NCBI GenBank assembly: GCA_031406795.1
Contig: JANOHV010000165.1
Location: 1 to 22,708 of the forward strand
DNA length: 22,708 bases
Direction: 5' to 3'
Source: DATDCY01 sp031406795 [NCBI: Candidatus Rokuibacteriota bacterium]
Lineage (GTDB): Bacteria; JAUVQV01
The notes beneath the pieces were generated by a model. The model ran no database searches. It saw nothing but the letters and a program-made list of their open reading frames with translations, and was not told the origin of the DNA. The stretch's first letter is position 1; each line of letters starts with the position of its first letter. Below are positions 19,103-22,708 of the stretch, piece by piece. Position numbers and translations under genes: made by a program.

Positions 19103-19385
19103 TCAGCTACAACGCCTGGTTGGCCGTTGTTCATTCTGTTCCTTCCTTTGTGCCGAATATCGGTGCAGGTCCTTCAGCTTCTTCACGCAATCTCCGTGGT
19201 TGCTTGCGTCAATCAGCCTCTGCATATCATCGTTCCGGCAGACGGTCGCATCATGAGGGACCAGATTGTGGGTTGTGAAGTAGGCCACGCAGGCACCGTG
19301 ACTGAGGCCGAGATCGTTATGCGACGCACAATACTCGGAAGTGGTTGCCTGTCCAGTCTCCTGAGAGAACGATTGATTTCTTCAT
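19103..19385 (-). pseudogene. Small hypothetical gene split by a one-base insertion
   Basis: GGGAGG precedes an ATG at 19385, but its frame stops after 22 codons at 19317. If one A is removed from the AAA run just after the start (about 19379-19377), a 93-residue frame runs from the same ATG to TGA at 19103, reading MKNQSFSQETGQ and then SEYCASHNDLGLSHGACV onward. The restored protein has four cysteines, several histidines and a charged helical end (DCVKKLKDLHRYSAQRKEQNEQ). No family recognised. Either the gene is broken or the extra A is a sequencing error. A start at GTG 19288 would give only the last 61 residues. Confidence 0.5.
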
Positions 19386-19428
19386 CTGTCTTCCTCCCTG
19401 TTTTGAACGTCCAGACCTCGTCTTCATT

Positions 19429-19536
19429 TCACGCCAACCGGAGGCCTCGTAAGGGTTTTGCCAGCGTCTCAACGATGTCCGCCGTTCCGGCTTCCACCAA
19501 CGACCGTGGCCAATGCGCAGAGAGCTCGCGATTGGC
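19429..19536 (-). pseudogene. C-terminal fragment of an unidentified gene
   Basis: A 35-codon frame (NRELSAHWPRSLVEAG... ending PLRGLRLA) lies between an in-frame TGA and its own stop. Its regular amphipathic pattern and plausible codon use look like the tail of a real protein, but it has no start. An ATG at 19547 in a neighbouring frame (MHYEP) could join it if one base were added near 19537. The source gene is unknown. It lies between the split small gene and the dimeric-barrel gene. Confidence 0.35.
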
Positions 19537-19591
19537 TCATAATGCATCGTCCGAATCAGTACTTGGGCCGTTGATCTGCTAGCCGCCGGGG

Positions 19592-19909
19592 CTAGTTCTC
19601 GAGCTTGTAGATCTCGCGCCGACCGTATTCGACTAGATCGTGGTATCTCTTCATCAGTTCCTCCATCTGCTTAAGCGTATCTGCATCCATCGCTGCGCCC
19701 TGACCTGACATCATCTTTTCGAAAGCATCGAGGCTCTCAATCTCAAACTCTGACACGACGGTCCAATAACGCTCCGCCACAAGATCGGTCATCACACGCA
19801 TCTTTCCCTGGCCTGCCTTCTCCATCAACGCAGACATGGCGACGAACTTCTCCACGAGGGGCCGAACTTTACCCGGCTTGCAATACATGAGTTCTCGAAC
19901 GAGCAGCAT
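19592..19909 (-). CDS. Dimeric alpha/beta-barrel (ABM/NIPSNAP-like) protein
   Basis: A 105-residue protein with a beta-alpha-beta-beta-alpha-beta pattern: LLVRELMYCKPG, a helix to EKAGQ, then MRVMTDLVAERYWTVVSEFEIES and a C-terminal helix with KRYHDLVEYGRREIYKL. This fits the ferredoxin-like fold of the antibiotic-biosynthesis-monooxygenase superfamily, which includes small oxygenases, heme-degrading enzymes and proteins without known activity. A GGAGG site lies ahead of ATG 19909. It follows the intron remnant and the broken dioxygenase and may once have belonged to the same catabolic cluster. Function not assignable. Confidence 0.6.
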   Translation of the reverse strand: MLLVRELMYCKPGKVRPLVEKFVAMSALMEKAGQGKMRVMTDLVAERYWTVVSEFEIESLDAFEKMMSGQGAAMDADTLKQMEELMKRYHDLVEYGRREIYKLEN

Positions 19910-19985
19910 GGTTTAGCCTCCGTTGTTAAATGCGATCGCGAACCGATCCGTCAACGCCATCTTGCGCAGGCACCGAGCAGGCCGA

Positions 19986-20053
19986 GGGCCGTTAACCGGC
20001 TCCGCCCGGCCCTTCTCAGAACCGTACGTGACAGTTTTCCCGTGATATAGCTC
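19986..20053 (-). mobile_element. Group II intron 3' end (domains V and VI), remnant
   Basis: On the minus strand, 20053-20019 matches the group II intron domain V hairpin. It begins GAGC with the AGC triad, folds back and ends CACGTACGGTTC, the usual 3' strand with its two-base bulge. It is 35 bases instead of 34, because the loop reads GAAAA where GAAA is expected. Just downstream, GGGCCG...CGGCCC (20012-19986) forms a stem that could be domain VI. No reverse transcriptase frame lies upstream and no 5' intron end is seen, so this is a fragment left by deletion or rearrangement. Confidence 0.6.
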
Positions 20054-20265
20054 AAGCATGTCGTTTGGCCTCTGTCGATGAAGAGAGACCCGGCAATTCC
20101 GTGAGTCCCGCATTTTCAGATCGTACAGCCGTCCTGGAGCGGATGCAACCGCATCTCGCAGGATGCTTCGGCGCATTTCGGCGAGGCTCCATACCCCCTC
20201 GGGATGCACTCGAGCGCGCTTGCCGGCCCGAGGTGTTCCTCCCTCACCCAAGGTCCGGAGTGAGC
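20054..20265. other. No clear gene; possible intron domain IV or decayed sequence
   Basis: Between the domain V hairpin and the dioxygenase stop there is an open minus-strand frame without a recognisable protein pattern. It could be residual intron sequence or unrelated DNA. No reverse transcriptase motif such as YADD is present. Confidence 0.35.
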
Positions 20266-21138
20266 TCAGCTGTTGCCCCAGATGCTGGCTGAGGTATGGA
20301 CCTGCACCTGCCATGTGCGATCATCCACTTCCCGCGCTCCCCAGCCGTACTCCACGGCAAAGCCGGACGGGGTGCGCAGATAGAACGACACCATATGGTC
20401 GTTGGTATGCTTCCCAGGTGCATCATGATCGGCACCTTCAGGTTCTGGCACAAATAATAGGCCGCCCCCACATCGTCGAGTGAGTTGGTCTGGAGCATGA
20501 TGTGATGCAGGCGCCCGGCAGCCTGAGGGAGCGCCGCGAAGGCCAAGGTATGATGGCGCGAGTTGCAGTGCAAGAAAGCGCCTGCACGGTCTCGCCCGGC
20601 GCCAGGGAGAAGCGGACGAAGTCGCTGATCCGCATACCCAACACGTCGCGGTAGAAGCGCAGGCTGCGGTCGAAGTCATCGACGAACACGACGCAGTGCC
20701 CAAGCCCCCGTTCACCGGTCTGAAAACCGCTTATGGGACGGGGTGATTGGAAAGGTGTATCAAACGTCACTAACGGTCCGTAGAAGATTTCCGAGGCAAT
20801 GCCGCTGGGATCATGGAATTTGATAAACCCTGCGACGCGTCGTGCCTCGGCCTCCTCCGGTGCACCGGGCCGGACCGCCACGCCGGCCGCGGTGAGTTGG
20901 GCCGCCATGGAGTGCACCGCCTCCTCGGTGGCCACTTCCCACCCGATGTAAGCCAGGTCGTCTTTCCCCGTCGGATGGACAATGAAACGATGGTGATGCT
21001 CATCCATCCGCAGAAACAGCGAACTTTCGGCGTCTCGCCCATTTGCCTGCAGGCCCAGGATCTGGGCGGCAAAGCGCTCCCCTCGTCGACATTGCCGACA
21101 CTCAGGCCCAAGTACCCCAGCTGCGTGACACTTGTTAT
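20266..21138 (-). pseudogene. Type I extradiol dioxygenase (BphC-like), frameshifted
   Basis: When pieces from three frames are joined, this is a full two-domain vicinal-oxygen-chelate enzyme of about 290 residues, the kind that cleaves catechol-type rings (2,3-dihydroxybiphenyl dioxygenase group). Conserved parts are TQLGYLGLSV at the start, [12 protein letters not shown] (iron ligand H), GRLHHIML (iron ligand H) and FAVEYGWG (iron ligand E). Three one-base deletions break it: at 21081/21082, where GAGTGGGAG reads GAGGGGAG, at the TTT near 20575-20577, and at the GGG near 20413-20415. AAGGAGG lies five bases ahead of ATA at 21136-21138, where ATG would be expected. Iron ligands are intact, so loss is recent or partly sequencing error. 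Confidence 0.85.
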
Positions 21139-21217
21139 AGGAGCCTCCTTCAGATCATCCCTGATCCTTGCTGGGCTCACCGACGACCGCCTTCCCCTCC
21201 AGGACGCGACTGCCGGG

Positions 21218-21742
21218 TCATGTGTTCTTTCTCAACCAGCCATAAGGAACAATGGCCGGAACCTTCTTCCGGTAGGCCTGGAATTCCTTGCCGAATGTCA
21301 CTTCCAAATAGGCCTCTTCTTCTTTGACCAATGCGACCGCGACCAGATACATCACAAAAGGAGCGGACAAGAGCGGCCACGAGCTCAGCAAGAGAGCAAT
21401 GCCGGGAACAAAGAAGACAATCCACGCCGAATACACGGGATGGCGGCACATGCTGAACGTGCCCGTCACGACGAGTCGTCTTGCCTTGAATGCGCGGATG
21501 ACCGTCAGGACGGACAAGAGATAGAACGGAATGCCCAAAAGGACCAGAATGGTGCCTGCCGTTGCCAACGTCGAGTATGGAACGAGAGTGATCGTAAGGC
21601 GAGGGTCGAAGTAGCGGGTCAGCGCCACCATGACAAGGCAATAAAGCGCGGTATAGACGGCGAACCTGGGGCCGACACCATATTCCGTCATTGGCTTCGT
21701 CAATGCACTCACCTCCGCTCTCCTGTTCTGAGTTGCCGGCAT
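21218..21742 (-). CDS. Isoprenylcysteine carboxyl methyltransferase-like membrane protein
   Basis: A 174-residue integral membrane protein with about four hydrophobic spans. The C-terminal half carries the ICMT/PEMT signature: GTFSMCRHPVYSAW for SAM binding, then EEEAYLEVTFGKEFQAYRKKVPAIVP. In bacteria such proteins methylate lipids or unknown substrates; bacteria have no prenylated Ras-type target. ATG 21742 has a modest AGAGAAAG upstream. A TTG at 21703 with GGAGGTGA ahead would give a more typical start (MTKPMTEYGVGP). It is intact and sits between the broken dioxygenase and hicBA. Confidence 0.78.
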   Translation of the reverse strand: MPATQNRRAEVSALTKPMTEYGVGPRFAVYTALYCLVMVALTRYFDPRLTITLVPYSTLATAGTILVLLGIPFYLLSVLTVIRAFKARRLVVTGTFSMCRHPVYSAWIVFFVPGIALLLSSWPLLSAPFVMYLVAVALVKEEEAYLEVTFGKEFQAYRKKVPAIVPYGWLRKNT

Positions 21743-21830
21743 CGTCTTTCTCTCAGTTTTCTATCATTTCTTCGGGCCTCAACACTTGATCTGGTCCCGG
21801 GCTCACCAACCGCCGCGCCCTGACTCGCGA

Positions 21831-21932
21831 TCAGGTTACGGCCTTGGGCAGTATCCTTCTCCGATTCAGGAGGACGACCAACAAGGTGCCCAAGATATTG
21901 AACGGTAGCCCTCTTGCAAGCGCGACAGCCAA
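21831..21932 (-). pseudogene. C-terminal fragment of a membrane-protein gene
   Basis: After an in-frame TAG, 33 codons read LAVALARGLPFN and then a hydrophobic helix (ILGTLLVVLL) closed by NRRRILPKAVT and a stop. A terminal membrane helix followed by arginines is a normal membrane-protein tail. The first half overlaps the extended end of the hicA frame, and the ARGLPFN codons are exactly the left 22-bp direct repeat. This suggests the gene was cut when the hicBA unit came in. Confidence 0.4.
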
Positions 21933-22171
21933 CTATAACGCCAGGTTCGATGGTTTTTTAGATCATCGGGCTTCAGCCCGGTATGTTTAGAAATGCGGGC
22001 GAGCATCTTTGGGCCGATTTCTTCTTTATCGTGAAACGCGAAGATGTAGTGTGAGAAACCGGTCTTGCTGAGAACTTTGTGTGACGTCCCTGATTCGCGT
22101 TTGATCTCCCACCCGATTCGGATGAGGGCTGAGAGAACTTGCCGGGCCCGAGTGCTCGGCCGAGCGCTCAT
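21866..22171 (-). CDS. hicA: HicA-family mRNA interferase toxin
   Basis: A 101-residue frame of which about the first 72 residues are a HicA toxin, a double-stranded-RNA-binding-like fold that cuts mRNA. The region KRESGTSHKVL holds the catalytic histidine (H31), followed by YIFAFHDKEEIGPKMLARISKHTGLKPDDL, where HicA proteins usually end. The remaining 29 residues run over the inverted repeat and the left 22-bp direct repeat, and look like read-through into foreign sequence after loss of the native stop. ATG 22171 overlaps the hicB stop (ATGA). The antitoxin gene comes first, the reverse of the classical hicAB order. Toxin activity with this tail is uncertain. Confidence 0.85.
   Translation of the reverse strand: MSARPSTRARQVLSALIRIGWEIKRESGTSHKVLSKTGFSHYIFAFHDKEEIGPKMLARISKHTGLKPDDLKNHRTWRYSWLSRLQEGYRSISWAPCWSSS
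21897..21918 (+). repeat. 22-bp direct repeat, left copy
   Basis: Begins ATTGAACGGTAGCCCTC and ends TTGCA. An identical copy lies at 22503-22524, the same way round. This copy is inside the hicA extension and the membrane-protein fragment. Confidence 0.85.
21933..21953 (+). repeat. Left inverted repeat flanking hicBA
   Basis: CTATAACGCC-AGGTTCGATGG is an inverted copy of 22434-22453. The two agree at 18 of 20 aligned positions with one extra base. A weaker relative, CTACAACGCCTGGTTGGC, lies at 19107-19124. Confidence 0.6.
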
Positions 22172-22374
22172 GCTGCAGCGAATGTTATGTTTTGAAGGTT
22201 CGGATCCAGTTCGCCGTGCTCAAGCCGGTCGGCAATGACTCGAAGAGCGAGCGCCTGGGCTCTGGCGGTAGCTTCCGCCTCTGACACGCCATAGGCAAGG
22301 ACACCCGGTAGTTCACCGATTTCCGCCAACCATCGCCCGTCGTCTTCTCGCTCGATTTCAACGATGAGTTTCAT
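22168..22374 (-). CDS. hicB: HicB-family antitoxin
   Basis: A 68-residue protein with the partly degraded RNase H-like fold of HicB antitoxins, which binds and blocks HicA. The sequence MKLIVEIEREDDGRWLAEIGELPGVLAYG and the following AEATARAQALALRVIADRLEHGE are typical. No separate DNA-binding domain follows. ATG 22374 was chosen because GAGGTGAGGAA lies just upstream and it matches the family start; an upstream ATG at 22437 adds 21 residues unlike HicB. The stop overlaps the hicA start by ATGA, so antitoxin is made first and the toxin by coupling. Two near-identical 10-bp repeats upstream may be an operator. Confidence 0.85.
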   Translation of the reverse strand: MKLIVEIEREDDGRWLAEIGELPGVLAYGVSEAEATARAQALALRVIADRLEHGELDPNLQNITFAAA

Positions 22375-22410
22375 TTCCTCACCTCTTCCATTGTCTGGCA
22401 CAATTTTATC

Positions 22411-22430
22411 ATGCTTTTCAATGCTATTCT
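22411..22430 (-). promoter_or_regulatory. Tandem 10-bp repeat upstream of hicB
   Basis: On the plus strand ATGCTTTTCA is followed at once by ATGCTATTCT (8 of 10 identical). Two sites one helical turn apart in the AT-rich upstream region could be an operator for the hicBA complex. This is inferred from spacing only; no confident -10/-35 pair was found. Confidence 0.28.
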
Positions 22431-22433
22431 TTT

Positions 22434-22453
22434 CCATCGAACGTAGCGTTTAG
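22434..22453 (+). repeat. Right inverted repeat flanking hicBA
   Basis: CCATCGAACGTAGCGTTTAG pairs in inverted orientation with 21933-21953. Together they bound a 521-bp unit that contains hicB and the conserved part of hicA. Confidence 0.6.
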
Positions 22454-22502
22454 CACGCAGGCGCGTTTGCGGGCGCCTTGGAACCGGCCTTCACCTCTTC
22501 TC

Positions 22503-22524
22503 ATTGAACGGTAGCCCTCTTGCA
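22503..22524 (+). repeat. 22-bp direct repeat, right copy
   Basis: Identical to 21897-21918. It lies 49 bases outside the right inverted repeat, whereas the left copy lies 14 bases outside the left one. Confidence 0.85.
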
Positions 22525-22648
22525 TCCGGGTAGAATCGGCGGTCACCCGACCGGTCCCCCCACAGAACCGTAACTCCTCGCCCTACCCCGTCTTGTCGGC
22601 AACGCGCTGAGGGGTGATTCTGGTGCCTCCAAACAAGGAGGAGCCGGG

Positions 22649-22708
22649 ATGATCGAGAAGCAGCGGGAAGAGCTACGCCGACGAGTATCCGAGATTCAAA
22701 GTCGCAAG
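22649..22708 (+). CDS. Start of an unknown gene (partial, right edge)
   Basis: ATG 22649 with a strong AAGGAGGAG five bases upstream opens a frame that is still running at the window end: twenty residues, MIEKQREELRRRVSEIQSRK, strongly charged and helical. It is too short to identify. The ribosome binding site is half of a small hairpin, CCTCC-aaacaa-GGAGG (22626-22641). Confidence 0.5.
   Translation, partial: MIEKQREELRRRVSEIQSRK

Noticed and set aside
19913-20314. A 133-residue minus-strand protein
   Set aside because: It runs through the domain V/VI hairpins and the end of the dioxygenase; the sequence is better explained as structured RNA plus decayed DNA.
18736-22708. Integron cassette array
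   Set aside because: GGCGTTRTAG-like 3' motifs occur, but there is no matching 5' half, no spacing of a full attC and no integrase, so it is kept only as a question.

Overview
The window is high-GC bacterial DNA. From about 1 to 18.7 kb it is dense, conserved chromosome; from about 18.74 kb to the right edge base composition becomes visibly more AT-rich and the genes are small, broken or selfish. Protein styles (RNase J, CbiQ/CbiO, a single-domain PilZ protein, MtaB, a short Fe/Mn SOD, response regulator-PAS) fit a high-GC relative of the former Deltaproteobacteria (Desulfuromonadota/Myxococcota-like) or a similar deep-branching phylum. The lineage is an inference from gene content and cannot be fixed from the sequence alone.

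Layout. 1-2.3 kb (minus): the 5' part of a response regulator with a PAS domain, preceded by cbiQ-cbiO, an ECF-type metal transporter core with no visible substrate-binding partner. A 24-codon ORF with a strong ribosome binding site overlaps the cbiQ start by ATGA. 2.68-3.4 kb: a PilZ-domain gene (plus) convergent with a short Smr-domain nuclease (minus). 3.7-9.7 kb (minus): a compact housekeeping run in transcription order argB, trxA, argD, pdxA, rsmA, rnj. Three junctions overlap by 1-4 bases, so arginine synthesis, PLP synthesis, rRNA maturation and RNA decay are translationally coupled. 9.75-10.33 kb: superoxide dismutase. 10.49 kb: tRNA-Arg(CCG), followed directly by a 125-bp inverted-repeat element. 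10.7-18.7 kb: a LysE-type exporter, a lipoprotein overlapping mtaB, an RND efflux adaptor-pump pair and a phosphoribosyltransferase.

18.7-22.7 kb is an accessory and decaying segment. It holds an unrecognised 105-residue protein, a small gene split by a one-base insertion, an orphan C-terminal fragment, a dimeric alpha/beta-barrel protein, a group II intron 3' end (domain V/VI) without its reverse transcriptase, an extradiol ring-cleavage dioxygenase with three one-base deletions and an ATA in place of its start codon, an isoprenylcysteine-methyltransferase-like membrane protein and a hicB-hicA toxin-antitoxin pair. The hicBA pair lies between imperfect inverted repeats (about 20 bp), which lie between 22-bp direct repeats. 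The outer repeat also lies inside a fragment of a membrane-protein gene.

The strongest candidates for something undescribed are the repeat-bounded hicBA unit, the domain V remnant beside the broken dioxygenase, the coupled mini-ORF ahead of cbiQ, and the inverted-repeat element after the tRNA. No CRISPR array, rRNA, phage structural gene or complete insertion sequence is visible.
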